Assembly: GCA_015491935.1 (NCBI GenBank)
Contig: WGGB01000155.1
Location: 1 to 45,175, forward strand
Source of the DNA: Alteromonadaceae bacterium
GTDB lineage: Bacteria; Pseudomonadota; Gammaproteobacteria; Enterobacterales; Alteromonadaceae
Length of the DNA stretch: 45,175 bases
Direction: 5' to 3'
Program-made: the position numbers and the translations under genes
Notes under the pieces: model-generated
What the model was told of the DNA's origin: nothing
Database searches by the model: none
The model's input: the letters and a program-made list of their open reading frames with translations, nothing else
Shown here: piece after piece, positions 35,958 through 45,175 of the stretch
Layout: each line of letters begins with the position of its first letter
Numbering within the stretch: the first letter of the stretch is position 1

Positions 35958-37649
35958 CTACTGCTCAAATCCAGCAAGCGTTTGTATCATTTCCACAATA
36001 GCCTTAATACCATTACCTCGCGACGGGCTTAGATGCTGCATAAGCCCTAATTGAGAAAAATAATCCTCAATAGCAAACTCATTAATTTCTGTTGCGGTTT
36101 TACCATAAAAAGCAGCCAAAATAATCACTAACAAACCGCGAATAATTTTCGCGTCACTATCTGCATAAAAATAAAACTGCCCTGCACTATTTTTATCATA
36201 TTCGAGCCAAGCTAATGATTCACAGCCGTGAATAAGGTTGTCATCACTGCGCTTTTCTTTGGCTAAACGTGGTAATTTTTTGCCTAACAACATGATCTCG
36301 CGATGACGAGCATCCCAACTTTTACTCGCTGAGAATAACATTTTAATATCATCACTATTACAAACAAAATTTACGGTATTATCTGCTGATGAAGACAATA
36401 GATTTTTTAATGAAGCCTTGTCATCTATATTGATAATATTTTGCAAGCATTGAATAAAAAAATCTATCTCGGCAATAGTATTATAGGCAGCGAGCGACAC
36501 GCGAATACAACCATCAATAGCCAAAGACTCCATTAATGGCATTGCACAATGATGACCACTACGTACGGCAATACCATAACTATCGAGTGCAGTTGCTATG
36601 TCTTGATTATGATGCCCTGTAATAGTAAAAGAAAATAATGGTATATCCGGACACGCGCTAACAATAAAATTAACTTGTTCAATTGCGCTTAGTTGCGAAT
36701 AAAGGTAATTGGTTAACTGCTTTTCATAAGTATTAATCCCTTGCTGATATTTTTGTATAAACGTAAGTGCCTGAGCAAAGGCAATAACAGCAGCAACATT
36801 AGGTGTACCCGCTTCAAATTTAAAAGGTAATTGATTAAATGTGGTTTGCTTAAATGTAACTTTTTCGATCATTTCACCACCAAACTGATACGGTGGCATA
36901 GCGGTTAATAATTCTTCTTTACCATATAAAACACCTAGCCCCATTGAGGCATAAACTTTATGCGCAGAAAAAACATAAAAGTCACAATCTAATTGTTGAA
37001 CATTAATACTACCATGAGCCAACGCTTGTGCACCATCAACCAAGGTTAATGCTCCTACAGCCTTAGCACGCTTAATAATTGCCGTTAACGGATTTATTTT
37101 TCCAATAACATTAGAAATATGGTTAATACACACCAATCGCGTTTTATCACTAATAATAGTGTCTAGCTGATGTTGATCTATACGTCCTGTTTCATCTAGG
37201 GGTAATACTTTAATAACCGCCCCCGTTTTTTGTGCAACAATTTGCCAAGGAACAATATTCGCATGATGCTCAGCACAACCGAGCACAATTTCATCCCCCG
37301 TATTTAACTGAGTTAACCCCCAACTGTTCGCGACTAAATTAATCGCTTCAGTTGCCCCTTTAGTCCAAATAATTTCATTAACCGATTTTGCCTTAATATG
37401 TTGTTGAACAACGCTTCTCGCTTGTTCAAATTCAGCGGTTGCTTGTGCGCTAAGTTGATGCGAGCCACGATGAACATTGGCATTTTTACAGTGATAAAAT
37501 TCACTAATAGCATCAATAACACAAGTAGGCTTTTGGCTAGTTGCCGCATTATCAAAATAAATTAACAAGCCCGTTTGCAGTGAATGTGTATTAACCTTCT
37601 GTAGTAAAGGAAAGTCTTGGCGAAATAAATAAGGATCAAATAAGGTCAT
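35958..37649 (-). CDS. Fused cysteine desulfurase CsdA and sulfur acceptor CsdE
   Basis: 563 residues from ATG 37649, where E. coli CsdA aligns (MxxFxPxxFRxxFPxL); TTG and ATG codons further upstream are possible but lack better ribosome sites. Residues 1-405 are a class II cysteine desulfurase with PLP-binding Lys231 (SAHKVYASMG) and persulfide Cys368 (RSGHHCAMPL). Residues ~425-563 are a SufE/CsdE acceptor domain with Cys476 (HGCESLAWL). In E. coli these are separate proteins that pass sulfur from CsdA to CsdE. The fusion places donor and acceptor in one chain. It converges with tcdA (CsdL), completing the CSD set. Confidence 0.93.
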   Translation of the reverse strand: MTLFDPYLFRQDFPLLQKVNTHSLQTGLLIYFDNAATSQKPTCVIDAISEFYHCKNANVHRGSHQLSAQATAEFEQARSVVQQHIKAKSVNEIIWTKGATEAINLVANSWGLTQLNTGDEIVLGCAEHHANIVPWQIVAQKTGAVIKVLPLDETGRIDQHQLDTIISDKTRLVCINHISNVIGKINPLTAIIKRAKAVGALTLVDGAQALAHGSINVQQLDCDFYVFSAHKVYASMGLGVLYGKEELLTAMPPYQFGGEMIEKVTFKQTTFNQLPFKFEAGTPNVAAVIAFAQALTFIQKYQQGINTYEKQLTNYLYSQLSAIEQVNFIVSACPDIPLFSFTITGHHNQDIATALDSYGIAVRSGHHCAMPLMESLAIDGCIRVSLAAYNTIAEIDFFIQCLQNIINIDDKASLKNLLSSSADNTVNFVCNSDDIKMLFSASKSWDARHREIMLLGKKLPRLAKEKRSDDNLIHGCESLAWLEYDKNSAGQFYFYADSDAKIIRGLLVIILAAFYGKTATEINEFAIEDYFSQLGLMQHLSPSRGNGIKAIVEMIQTLAGFEQ

Positions 37650-37710
37650 AAAAAATGCCATTAACAGCAAAGCTAAAAAATTATGCTGATTATACTCAAG
37701 TTCACGCTGC

Positions 37711-39312
37711 TTAAAAACTTGCCGTTAATATTTTAATTTTTTTATGGCTATCTTTTTCAAATTCAGCAGCTTTTTTTAACCATACAGGCATTAAAATATC
37801 TTCATTTTTACGTTGCAATGCTAACGCAATATTATAATGAAAACTTGGCATATTATATTTATTTCCCTGCAAAGTCAGAATTTGTGAATAAAGTATAGGC
37901 AGAGTCTTTTCAAAGTAGCGTAATTTTGTTTGTTTATATAGCGGTTTAAAGGCTTGCAACTGAGTATTATCACAACTTTCGCTTAAAAAAAGTCCCACTT
38001 CTTGATTATATGTTGTTGGTGTTCCTAATTGCCATTGCTCTATTTTTGTTAAGTTATCGACATCACTTAAAGCCTTTACCCGTTGCAGTATTGGTGTACT
38101 ATTTTTAATAAAAGCTCCCCAAGCCAGTTGTGATAATACTTTCTGGCGAATAACCGTTTTACTACCTTGATATACACGTGCCAGTACAGCAATATTATTC
38201 GCGAATATTTCTTTTTGATATTGCAGGCAATTTTGATGGTTGGTAGGTAGCGGGTATTCATCTACAAAGCCCAGTAAATGTGATATTTCATGAACAAACA
38301 CATCAACATTATCATGCTTGTCTAAATATAATATGCCTAAGTGAACATTTGCTCCACCTTGCGGTAATAATACCGCAACATATTTGGTTTTTATTGATAA
38401 GGCTATTTTTTGCCATTGTCCTTCATCACACACAATTCTCTGATTTGCTAATAACTTAGTCTTAGCATTTGATGTTGAGCAGTGTAATTGTTTTATTGAG
38501 CGGTAACGCACTGGTGCAAAACAAATATTTTGTTGAAATGATGTTTGAGTATTTTGTTGTTTAAACTGCTTAATTAAGGTTTCGCTATAAAGTAAATCAT
38601 TAATATTAGTGGCAAAAAATTGAATACTATTGGCACACTCAAACTGTTTTTTTTGAAGATCAGCTGCACGCTTGTAGGTGGATGCTTGCTGCGACAAGCT
38701 ATTATTGTTCACTTTATTTGTACTTAGCACATTAAAGTGTTTTATTTGCTGCAACAGTTTTTTCCCTTGGAAGCTTTTTGCTAATAACGGGAATAAAGCT
38801 ATTAGCTGATCCACATTTCCTTGCCTTATTGCTATTTTCGCGCTGATAGGCGCACTAGCAATACTTGGAGTAGTTAGGCTGTTAATCGTTTTTTTTGCCT
38901 GATCAATATCATTTTGACGATAATAATATTCAGATAATTTCACTTTAGCTTTTTCACTGCCTAATAAAATTGCATGATTGGTCCAAAATACTCTTTTTTT
39001 ATTTTTTTCTTGTTGAGTTAACGAATTCGTTAAATTTCTGCTAAAAAAACTAGCAAGTTCTAATGCGACTGTCGTGCGATATTTCGCTAATTTTATTGAA
39101 TAGTCTAACCAAGCTGCAGAGCCTTGTTGAAATTGTTGCCGCTTTAATTGATAAGCAATAGGTAGTGATAATGCTAGTCCATAGTTGAGTTGTTGCGAAC
39201 TAAAATTATGTTGTTGTAGCTGTTTAGTTAAATGATCTCGTATAGAAAAAGAGCTTGATGATAATAAGATTAACAAGCTCAAGAATAAATAGCGATATAT
39301 ATGACTTTTCAT
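37711..39312 (-). CDS. Putative secreted zinc metalloprotease with HExxHxxGxxD motif
   Basis: 533 residues, not recognised as a named family. An N-terminal signal peptide (hydrophobic core LFLSLLILLSSSSF) predicts export. Residues ~40-200 are helical and look like degenerate TPR/Sel1-type repeats. The motif HEISHLLGFVDEY puts His341, Glu342, His345 and Asp351 in HExxHxxGxxD spacing, as in metzincin-like enzymes with an Asp third ligand; the DEY also resembles M64 peptidases. Several Cys residues (for example in QNCLQYQ) may form disulfides. It lies 49 bp downstream of nlpI. Protease activity is inferred from the motif only. Confidence 0.75.
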   Translation of the reverse strand: MKSHIYRYLFLSLLILLSSSSFSIRDHLTKQLQQHNFSSQQLNYGLALSLPIAYQLKRQQFQQGSAAWLDYSIKLAKYRTTVALELASFFSRNLTNSLTQQEKNKKRVFWTNHAILLGSEKAKVKLSEYYYRQNDIDQAKKTINSLTTPSIASAPISAKIAIRQGNVDQLIALFPLLAKSFQGKKLLQQIKHFNVLSTNKVNNNSLSQQASTYKRAADLQKKQFECANSIQFFATNINDLLYSETLIKQFKQQNTQTSFQQNICFAPVRYRSIKQLHCSTSNAKTKLLANQRIVCDEGQWQKIALSIKTKYVAVLLPQGGANVHLGILYLDKHDNVDVFVHEISHLLGFVDEYPLPTNHQNCLQYQKEIFANNIAVLARVYQGSKTVIRQKVLSQLAWGAFIKNSTPILQRVKALSDVDNLTKIEQWQLGTPTTYNQEVGLFLSESCDNTQLQAFKPLYKQTKLRYFEKTLPILYSQILTLQGNKYNMPSFHYNIALALQRKNEDILMPVWLKKAAEFEKDSHKKIKILTASF

Positions 39313-39361
39313 AACTTGATTATTTTATTTACTTGATGCTTTGTCAAAACAGAAAGTAAGA

Positions 39362-40240
39362 TTAGTACTTTTCTTTTAATAAATCGAGTTCTAAGCGTGC
39401 ATATCTATGCTCTACAAATTCATAAACATTAGTACCTAATGCTAATTTAAAATAGTTAGCAGCCACCGCATCTTGCCCTTTTAAGACACTCAATTTACCT
39501 AAATAAAAATAAGCTTCACACAATCGTTCAGTTAATGCACGCTGTGTTCTTATGCCATATGGTAATTTCTGGGTAAATTGTGCTAAAGATATTTCACCTA
39601 GATAAAGTTTAATCACTTGCTTAGCCCAAACATCGTCTGAGATATAAGATTCACCCTCTTTTAACAGTGCTCTTGCTTTTGCTTGATCTATATCGGATTG
39701 TGCAAAATACAACCATATCAATCGATAGGGATCAGTTCTTTTTTGTTGCTTATAAAAATTAAAATCATCTATCGCTAACTTAGGTCTACCACCATAGTAT
39801 AAAGCAATGCCACGATTAAAATGAGCATATTTATGTTCTGGTTTTATCTCTAACACTGAATCAAAAGCATCATAAGCTTGCATAAATTCTTGTGCTTGAG
39901 TGAAATGAATACCTAATAAATTATAAGCATCTGCCATGTCTGGTTTTAAGTGTAAAGTACGATTAAAATCAAGCCTAGCTAAAGAGGTTAAACCAACATT
40001 ATCATAGCGAACACCACGGTCAAACAATAATTCAGCCCGTTGCGCATCGGTAATTTTTGCTCGTTGGATCACTTCAGTTAAGCGTGCAATTGCTATTTCA
40101 TCTTTATAGTTAATCGCTAATGGCTCCGCGATAATAAGCTTATCCATTGCGGTTGAATTACTATCAACCGCAGACAAACTCGCACAACCTTGTGCAAGTA
40201 ATACACATGAAAAACTTATAAATTTAATTATTTTTTTCAC
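39362..40240 (-). CDS. nlpI: TPR lipoprotein NlpI
   Basis: 292 residues, same size as E. coli NlpI. The lipobox LAQGC puts the lipidated Cys at 19, with Ala at +2, so outer-membrane localisation is expected. TPR units follow (ELLFDRGVRYDNVGLTSLAR, DAYNLLGIHFTQAQEFMQAY, YAHFNRGIALYYGGRPKLAI). The start is GTG (40240): a TAA stop lies directly before it. E. coli NlpI is an adaptor for the Prc protease that trims MepS and scaffolds peptidoglycan hydrolases. Its position downstream of pnp is conserved. Confidence 0.94.
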   Translation of the reverse strand: MKKIIKFISFSCVLLAQGCASLSAVDSNSTAMDKLIIAEPLAINYKDEIAIARLTEVIQRAKITDAQRAELLFDRGVRYDNVGLTSLARLDFNRTLHLKPDMADAYNLLGIHFTQAQEFMQAYDAFDSVLEIKPEHKYAHFNRGIALYYGGRPKLAIDDFNFYKQQKRTDPYRLIWLYFAQSDIDQAKARALLKEGESYISDDVWAKQVIKLYLGEISLAQFTQKLPYGIRTQRALTERLCEAYFYLGKLSVLKGQDAVAANYFKLALGTNVYEFVEHRYARLELDLLKEKY

Positions 40241-40347
40241 TTAGATACTGTTCCTATATTGGTATAGAGCAATACCAAATTGATTAAGTCCTAAGTCATA
40301 AAAATTTAATCAAAATGGCAAAATTTACTTAAGCATATTGCTAATAC

Positions 40348-40374
40348 AAAAAGGGAGCAATCAAGCCCCCTTTA
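40348..40374 (-). terminator. Rho-independent terminator of pnp
   Basis: On the minus strand AAAGGGGGC, loop TTGATT, GCTCCCTTT and then a T run (one mismatch). It lies ~30 bp after the pnp stop and separates pnp from nlpI. Confidence 0.8.
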
Positions 40375-40401
40375 TAAATAATACCTTATTATTTCAAGAT
40401 A

Positions 40402-42522
40402 TTATTCAGCGCTATCAGCAGCTACTTGTTCAGCCGGCTTTTCAGCTGCTTCTTTTATACTTAAACGTACACGACCTTGGCGGTCAACTTCAAGTACTTT
40501 AACTTTAACTTCTTGGCCTTCAGTCAATACATCACTAACGTTGTTAATACGTTCTTCAGCAATTTGTGAAATATGTACTAAACCATCTTTACCTGGTAAT
40601 ACATTAACAAAGGCTCCAAAATCAACAATACGCACTACTTTACCCGTGTAAATTGTACCGACTTCAATTTCAGCCGTTAACGCTTGAATACGTGCAATAG
40701 CATCTTTAGCTTGTTCGCCATCAGTTGCTGCAATTTTAACGGTACCATCATCATCAATTTCAATGGTAGTACCCGTTTCTTCAGTTAACTGACGAATTGT
40801 TGCACCACCTTTACCAATAATATCACGAATTTTGTCCGTAGGTACTTTCATGGTATGAATACGAGGTGCAAATTCAGAAATATCATCACGATGACCACCA
40901 ATAGCTTCATCCATCACACTTAAAATGTGAGTACGTGCCGCTTTTGCTTGGTTTAAGGCAATTTGCATTATTTCTTTTGTGATACCTTCAATTTTGATAT
41001 CCATTTGTAGTGCAGTAATACCCGCTGTAGTACCTGCTACTTTGAAGTCCATATCGCCTAAGTGATCTTCATCACCTAAAATATCGCTAAGTACAACAAA
41101 GTCGTCGCCTTCTTTAACTAAGCCCATTGCAATACCCGCAACAGAAGCTTTAATTGGCACACCAGCATCCATAAGTGCTAATGAAGTACCACAAACAGAA
41201 GCCATTGAAGATGAACCATTTGATTCAGTAATTTCTGATACAACACGAACCGCATACGGGAATTCATCAGCATTTGGCATAACCGCTAACATACCGCGTT
41301 TAGCTAAACGACCATGACCAATTTCACGACGTTTTGGACTGCCAACAAAACCAGTTTCACCCACACAGTAAGGAGGGAAGTTATAATGCAACATAAAGGC
41401 GTCAGTTTTTTCACCTAAAATGCTATCGATACGTTGAGCATCGCGTTGAGTACCTAAGGTAGCCGTAACTAAGGCTTGTGTTTCGCCACGCGTAAATACT
41501 GCGCTACCATGAGTACGTGGTAATACGCCAGTCATTACATTCAATGCACGAATAGATTCAGGATCACGACCGTCAATACGTGGTGAACCTTGAGTAATAC
41601 GACCACGTACTACTGTTTTTTCTAAATCATGGAATAAATCTTTCGCTTCTTGAATATTTAATTCAGTATCAGCTTCTTGTAGTTGCTCAACAACAGCGTT
41701 GCGAATTTCAGCAATTTTTTCATAACGAACCGCTTTTTCAGTAATTTGATACGCTTCGTTTACCTGAGATTCGGCAAGTTCAGCTATTTTAGCCACTAAA
41801 TCAGCATTTTTAACTGGAGCAGACCATTCCCAAACAGGTGTGTTAACCTCAGTTTTAAATTCTTTAATCGCATCAATAGCTACTTGCATTTGATCATGTC
41901 CATAAACAACCGCACCAAGCATGACTTCTTCTGATAATACGTCTGCTTCTGATTCAACCATTAATACCGCAGAATCTGTACCAGAAACCACTAAGTCTAA
42001 TTGACTTGTTGGTAATTCTGATTGTAATGGGTTAAGTAAATATTTACCGTCGGTGTAACCAACGCGTGCAGCGCCAACTGGACCACTAAATGGCATTCCT
42101 GAAATAGCTAATGCCGCAGACGTACCGATTAATGAAATAATATCAGGGGCAATTTCAGGGTTCACTGAAATAACCGTAATAATTACTTGTACTTCGTTAG
42201 TAAAGCCTTCTGGAAATAATGGACGAATTGGACGGTCAATTAAGCGTGCAATAAGTGTTTCTTCTTCGCTAGGACGACCTTCACGTTTAAAAAAGCTTCC
42301 AGGAATTTTACCCGCAGCATAAGTACGTTCTTGATAATTTACGGTTAAAGGAAAAAAATCTTGCCCTTCTTTGGCTTCTTTTTTACCAACAACACTGACT
42401 AAAACGCAAGTATCGTCCATGCTTGCCATTACAGCAGCAGTTGCTTGACGTGCAATAGCACCGGTTTCTAACGTTACGGTATGTTGACCGAATTGAAATT
42501 TTTTAGTAATTGGATTTAACAT
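40402..42522 (-). CDS. pnp: Polynucleotide phosphorylase
   Basis: 706 residues. Two RNase PH-like domains are joined by a helical linker; the second has [20 protein letters not shown] and [17 protein letters not shown] domain (about 555-615, [16 protein letters not shown]) and an S1 domain (about 622-692, [26 protein letters not shown]) follow. It degrades RNA 3'-5' by phosphorolysis and is a degradosome component. Downstream of rpsO as in E. coli, with a ~360-bp leader region of its own. Confidence 0.98.
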   Translation of the reverse strand: MLNPITKKFQFGQHTVTLETGAIARQATAAVMASMDDTCVLVSVVGKKEAKEGQDFFPLTVNYQERTYAAGKIPGSFFKREGRPSEEETLIARLIDRPIRPLFPEGFTNEVQVIITVISVNPEIAPDIISLIGTSAALAISGMPFSGPVGAARVGYTDGKYLLNPLQSELPTSQLDLVVSGTDSAVLMVESEADVLSEEVMLGAVVYGHDQMQVAIDAIKEFKTEVNTPVWEWSAPVKNADLVAKIAELAESQVNEAYQITEKAVRYEKIAEIRNAVVEQLQEADTELNIQEAKDLFHDLEKTVVRGRITQGSPRIDGRDPESIRALNVMTGVLPRTHGSAVFTRGETQALVTATLGTQRDAQRIDSILGEKTDAFMLHYNFPPYCVGETGFVGSPKRREIGHGRLAKRGMLAVMPNADEFPYAVRVVSEITESNGSSSMASVCGTSLALMDAGVPIKASVAGIAMGLVKEGDDFVVLSDILGDEDHLGDMDFKVAGTTAGITALQMDIKIEGITKEIMQIALNQAKAARTHILSVMDEAIGGHRDDISEFAPRIHTMKVPTDKIRDIIGKGGATIRQLTEETGTTIEIDDDGTVKIAATDGEQAKDAIARIQALTAEIEVGTIYTGKVVRIVDFGAFVNVLPGKDGLVHISQIAEERINNVSDVLTEGQEVKVKVLEVDRQGRVRLSIKEAAEKPAEQVAADSAE

Positions 42523-42702
42523 CTAATTAATTTCCTTAATTTTTTAATAACTCTTTTTGATAAATAAGAGCCAAATGCCGATCTGTACAATTTTTTATAG
42601 GCTTTAAATAACAACTTAGAAATCATTTAAGCAAAACAAAAAATTATACAGTTAACAACAAAAGACTCTGATAATTTTACGCAATTATAAAATTGCAGGC
42701 AT

Positions 42703-42731
42703 ATTATACTGACCTAGCGATTATTTGCTAG
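42703..42731 (-). promoter_or_regulatory. Candidate pnp promoter
   Basis: A consensus -10 TATAAT (42708-42703 on the minus strand) has CTAGCA 17 bp upstream, a poor -35. The -10 is good and the position, ~180 bp before the pnp start, fits an independent pnp promoter after the rpsO terminator. Confidence 0.4.
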
Positions 42732-42826
42732 TTAGAATAGTGTAAGTAGAGCGGATAAATACAAAAAATAACCGTTAATAACCTTGCTATACAAAATAAA
42801 ACGCTTATTGCACAAATTTAAAGCAC

Positions 42827-42852
42827 AAAAAAGGAGCCGAAGCTCCTTTTTA
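42827..42852 (-). terminator. Rho-independent terminator of rpsO
   Basis: GGAGC (42833-42837), loop CGAA, GCTCC (42842-42846), flanked by six A and five T, so the stem extends to about 10 bp. It starts ~34 bp after the rpsO stop. A stable tetraloop hairpin. Confidence 0.88.
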
Positions 42853-42885
42853 TAAAACGTTATAACGCTTTTATTTTAGCAATTA

Positions 42886-43155
42886 TTAGCGACGTAAACC
42901 TAATTTACCGATTACAGTAGTATAACGTTCAACGTTTTTGCCTTTTAAGTAATCTAATAACTTACGACGTTGACTAACCATACGCAATAAACCACGACGA
43001 GAATGGTGATCATGGATGTGCTCTTTAAAGTGACCTTGAAGATGATTGATTTGTGTAGTTAACAAAGCAACTTGAACTTCTGGTGAACCTGTATCACCTT
43101 CTTTTTGAGCGTATTCTGCAACGATTGCTGCTTTTTGTTCTGCATTTAAAGACAT
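42886..43155 (-). CDS. rpsO: 30S ribosomal protein S15
   Basis: 89 residues, the standard length. Family motifs are [40 protein letters not shown] and the final IGKLGLRR. It binds 16S rRNA helices 20-22 early in 30S assembly. It has a strong promoter directly after truB and a strong terminator, so it is a short unit of its own. Confidence 0.98.
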   Translation of the reverse strand: MSLNAEQKAAIVAEYAQKEGDTGSPEVQVALLTTQINHLQGHFKEHIHDHHSRRGLLRMVSQRRKLLDYLKGKNVERYTTVIGKLGLRR

Positions 43156-43268
43156 AATTTTACCTTTAGTGTGTTACGACAAATATAACTATTAATAATT
43201 AGCTATTTATCGATTAAAACCGCACCCTGCCAAACACTAATTCAGCGAAGGATGGCGAAAGAGCGCGT

Positions 43269-43296
43269 ATTCTAGCAGTATATTAGTTAATTGCAA
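43269..43296 (-). promoter_or_regulatory. Sigma-70 promoter of rpsO
   Basis: On the minus strand TTGCAA (43296-43291), a 16-bp spacer and TAGAAT (43274-43269). The -35 box begins on the base after the truB stop codon. The leader to rpsO would be ~105 nt, room for the translational operator known for S15 in E. coli, though I cannot confirm its structure. Confidence 0.6.
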
Positions 43297-44259
43297 CTAA
43301 AATTGATGGTTAGGTTCAATAACCACAATACGTTTGGGAGCAACCAAACCATTATCATCAATAAATCCTACACCAATAAATTCAGCATTTTGCGCACTAG
43401 GTTCACCTAAATAAACTTGCACTAAACCATCAACAGGAGCATTAGATGCTTGTACAGGATTACCATGTCGCAAAAAGTTAGCCGACATATCGTCTACATA
43501 AACCTTAGGCATCCCAGCAACGGCGCTTTCCATCGGCACAAGTAAAGGGTCTAGCAGCTGTGATGGTGAAATATCAGCTTCTTTAGCCTCTGCTAATAAG
43601 GCTTCAACCTGTTCTAAAGTAATCATGTCTTCCACAGGATAACTACCGACAGCCGTTCGGCGTAATTGCGCAACATGAGCACCACAGCCAAGCATTTCAC
43701 CCAAGTCATCAATAATAGTGCGGATATAAGTCCCTTTAGAGACATGAATATCAAGGGTAATTTCATCATTTTTAAAACTTAATAAGGTTAAACTAAAAAC
43801 GGTTATATCACGAGATTCACGTTCTATTTCAATGCCTTCTCGCGCATATTTATATAAAGGTTTCCCTTGATATTTTAATGCTGAATACATTGATGGCACT
43901 TGCTTAGTGCTGCCTCGAAATTTGTCTAGTGCAATAAGTAGCTCAGTATCACTCACATTAACCGGTTTTTCACAAACAATTTCACCGGCTGCATCGCTGG
44001 TAGTGGTTCTAATTCCTAATTTTGCTGTTACCCTATAGGTTTTATCAGTATCAAGTAAAAACTGAGAAAATTTAGTGCCTTCACCTAAGCAAATGGGTAG
44101 CATACCCGTTGCAAGTGGATCTAACGCACCAGTATGCCCAGCTTTTTGTGCAAAATAAATACGTTTAACTGCTTGTAACGCATGATTTGACGACATATTG
44201 TAAGGTTTATCTAGTAATAAAATGCCGTTAACTGCACGACCTTTTCTGCGTTTAGCCAT
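43297..44259 (-). CDS. truB: tRNA pseudouridine-55 synthase
   Basis: 320 residues. The catalytic Asp47 is in [16 protein letters not shown], the TruB signature; [20 protein letters not shown] precedes it, and [21 protein letters not shown] and [21 protein letters not shown] segments follow. It makes pseudouridine at position 55 of the tRNA T-loop. It starts 3 nt after rbfA, so the two are coupled. Confidence 0.97.
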   Translation of the reverse strand: MAKRRKGRAVNGILLLDKPYNMSSNHALQAVKRIYFAQKAGHTGALDPLATGMLPICLGEGTKFSQFLLDTDKTYRVTAKLGIRTTTSDAAGEIVCEKPVNVSDTELLIALDKFRGSTKQVPSMYSALKYQGKPLYKYAREGIEIERESRDITVFSLTLLSFKNDEITLDIHVSKGTYIRTIIDDLGEMLGCGAHVAQLRRTAVGSYPVEDMITLEQVEALLAEAKEADISPSQLLDPLLVPMESAVAGMPKVYVDDMSANFLRHGNPVQASNAPVDGLVQVYLGEPSAQNAEFIGVGFIDDNGLVAPKRIVVIEPNHQF

Positions 44260-44262
44260 TAA

Positions 44263-44676
44263 CTAACTTTCCTCGTTATCTTGCTCTGATGTATCGTTTT
44301 TAACTTCATCCATTAAATGTTTATCACTGGAAACAGCTTGATCAACCAAAGCACTCATACGCACACCTTCAGCCATTGATTTATCATAAACAAAGCGTAA
44401 ATGCGGCATAATACGTGCACGTAAACGTTTTGCCAATAATGAACGTATATAGCCTTCCGCTTCATTTAATACTTCAACAGAAGAGTTAATTTTCTCAATA
44501 TCATCATCAAAAAAAGTAACAAATATTTTGGCATAGGCTAAATCACGAGTCACTTCTACGGCTGAAACAGTAGTCATGCTTAAACGGGGATCTTTTACTT
44601 CGCGCATTAAAATAGTTGCGATTTCTTTTTGTATTTGCTGACCTACACGGTCAGTACGGGCATATTCTCTAGCCAT
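44263..44676 (-). CDS. rbfA: Ribosome-binding factor A
   Basis: 137 residues from ATG 44676, which has AGGAG about 7 nt upstream and gives the family start [20 protein letters not shown]. The frame is open further upstream, but without support. It is a KH-type fold assisting late 30S maturation and 16S 5'-end processing, important in the cold. It has an acidic tail. It follows infB as in most proteobacteria, separated here by a repeat and a hairpin. Confidence 0.96.
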   Translation of the reverse strand: MAREYARTDRVGQQIQKEIATILMREVKDPRLSMTTVSAVEVTRDLAYAKIFVTFFDDDIEKINSSVEVLNEAEGYIRSLLAKRLRARIMPHLRFVYDKSMAEGVRMSALVDQAVSSDKHLMDEVKNDTSEQDNEES

Positions 44677-44741
44677 TATAACTCCTAACACTGCTATAAA
44701 ATTTATTTGTTTGAATAACATTAACTATTTTTATATAGCAA

Positions 44742-44766
44742 AAAATGGAGGCCAAGCCCCCATTTT
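44742..44766 (-). terminator. Terminator or attenuator between infB and rbfA
   Basis: AAAATGG.GGC, loop CAA, GCC.CCATTTT with one A/C mismatch; on the minus strand it is followed by five T. It lies ~125 bp after the infB stop and ~65 bp before rbfA. Within a normally continuous operon it would reduce rather than abolish read-through. Confidence 0.65.
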
Positions 44767-44777
44767 AAATGATTATT

Positions 44778-44891
44778 TAGTTTTAGCTCGAAGCTAGTTA
44801 GTTCAAATACAAGGCGGAAACACGGAATTGACGCTAGTCAATGAGTATTTCCAACACGGTAGTTGGGCTAAATAGCAATGAGCTATAACTA
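44778..44891. repeat. Long imperfect palindrome (114 bp), MITE-like, starting at the infB stop codon
   Basis: The outer 19 bp of each end match as inverted repeats in 15 positions (TAGTTxTAGCTCxxxGCTA). Matching continues inward with small bulges to a perfect core TTGAC-GCTA-GTCAA at 44828-44841. The right end is the infB stop codon TAG. The whole could form one long hairpin. I have a recollection of related dispersed elements in Shewanella and Alteromonadales, but cannot check copy number here. Confidence 0.65.
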
Positions 44892-45175
44892 TAATGTGCG
44901 TTGTACTTCAACCGTCTCGAATACTTCGATCTGATCGCCTACACGTACATCATTGTAGTTTTTCACGCCGATACCACATTCAGTACCGTTGCGAACTTCT
45001 TGTACATCATCTTTAAAGCGACGTAATGATTCAAGTTCGCCTTCATAAATAACGATATTTTCACGTAATACACGAATTGGCGCGCTACGCTTGATGATAC
45101 CTTCGGTAACCATACAACCAGCAATAGCACCAATTTTAGGTGATTTAAAGACTTCACGCACTTGTGCCAAACCAA
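44889..45175 (-). CDS. infB: Translation initiation factor IF-2, C-terminal fragment (window edge)
   Basis: The last ~95 codons; the frame runs off the right edge, so the 5' part lies outside. The sequence is the end of IF-2 domain [42 protein letters not shown] and [20 protein letters not shown], nearly identical to E. coli. This part binds initiator fMet-tRNA. The stop TAG is also the first triplet of the palindromic repeat downstream. Confidence 0.97.
   Translation of the reverse strand, partial: GLAQVREVFKSPKIGAIAGCMVTEGIIKRSAPIRVLRENIVIYEGELESLRRFKDDVQEVRNGTECGIGVKNYNDVRVGDQIEVFETVEVQRTL

Larger units (their letters stand above)
42523..42885. other. rpsO-pnp intergenic region and pnp leader
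   Basis: A 363-bp gap. From the rpsO side it holds the rpsO terminator (42827-42852), an inverted repeat CTAGC...GCTAG (42714-42730), a candidate pnp promoter, and in the likely leader a hairpin GCAATT-ATAA-AATTGC (42681-42696) and CTCTT...AAGAG (about 42552-42571). E. coli pnp mRNA is autoregulated through a leader stem cut by RNase III; the hairpins here could serve similarly, which is inference. Confidence 0.55.

Noticed and set aside
37650..37670. N-terminal extension of the CsdA-CsdE protein from upstream TTG or ATG
   Set aside because: The added residues are not in E. coli CsdA and no ribosome site supports them; alignment favours ATG at 37649.
44963..45175. A 70-codon minus-strand frame at the right edge
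   Set aside because: It is the wrong frame of infB; the true frame matches E. coli IF-2 almost residue by residue.
1..45175. tRNA, rRNA, CRISPR array, prophage or insertion sequence
   Set aside because: None found on reading both strands: no tRNA cloverleaf, no regularly spaced direct repeats, no transposase, integrase or phage structural gene.

Overview
This is an AT-rich, gene-dense chromosomal window from a marine gammaproteobacterium. The sdhCDAB-sucABCD block diverging from gltA, the infB-rbfA-truB-rpsO-pnp-nlpI order, and protein sequences close to E. coli homologues in the TCA and ribosomal genes all point to Gammaproteobacteria. The low GC and the chemotaxis gene set suggest Alteromonadales, perhaps near Colwellia. 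That placement is inference; no rRNA is present to settle it.

Layout. (1) 1-3956, minus strand: a MoxR ATPase / DUF58 / transglutaminase (TgpA-like) operon, with the last gene cut by the window edge. (2) 4023-22733, minus strand: 16 genes in one direction, read right to left as STAS, cheY, cheA, cheW, cheW, soluble globin-PAS-PAS receptor, cheR, cheD, cheB, a small membrane receptor-like protein, STAS, REC-PP2C-HATPase, REC-GGDEF, an orphan REC protein, a hybrid PAS kinase and REC-GGDEF-Hpt. (3) 23215-33249, minus strand: the TCA genes sdhCDAB and sucABCD, diverging from gltA (33680-34966, plus). (4) 35107-37649: tcdA converging on a csdA-csdE fusion. (5) 37711-45175, minus strand: infB (3' end), rbfA, truB, rpsO, pnp, nlpI and a putative secreted zinc metalloprotease.

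The most interesting region is block 2. It resembles the Che2/Aer2-type (F7-like) chemotaxis clusters of Pseudomonas and Vibrio. Its soluble receptor starts with a flavohaemoglobin-like globin, carries two PAS domains with candidate haem residues, and ends in a CheR-docking pentapeptide (EWEEF). Next to it lies a partner-switching module resembling HsbR/HsbA/HsbD (PP2C/anti-sigma kinase, STAS, diguanylate cyclase), followed by a phosphorelay that ends in a second diguanylate cyclase with its own Hpt domain. Three proteins of the cluster share an acidic C-terminal tail ending in ELF, and the small receptor-like protein carries a CheZ-like DxxxQ motif. I infer an oxygen or diatomic-gas sensory array wired to c-di-GMP and to a STAS-based switch.

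The rest is mostly conserved housekeeping. Points of interest there are the CsdA-CsdE fusion, a two-lipoyl-domain SucB, a HExxHxxGxxD protease directly behind nlpI, a perfect 23-bp palindrome in front of sdhC, and a 114-bp imperfect palindrome that begins at the infB stop codon. I saw no tRNA, rRNA, CRISPR array, prophage or insertion sequence.
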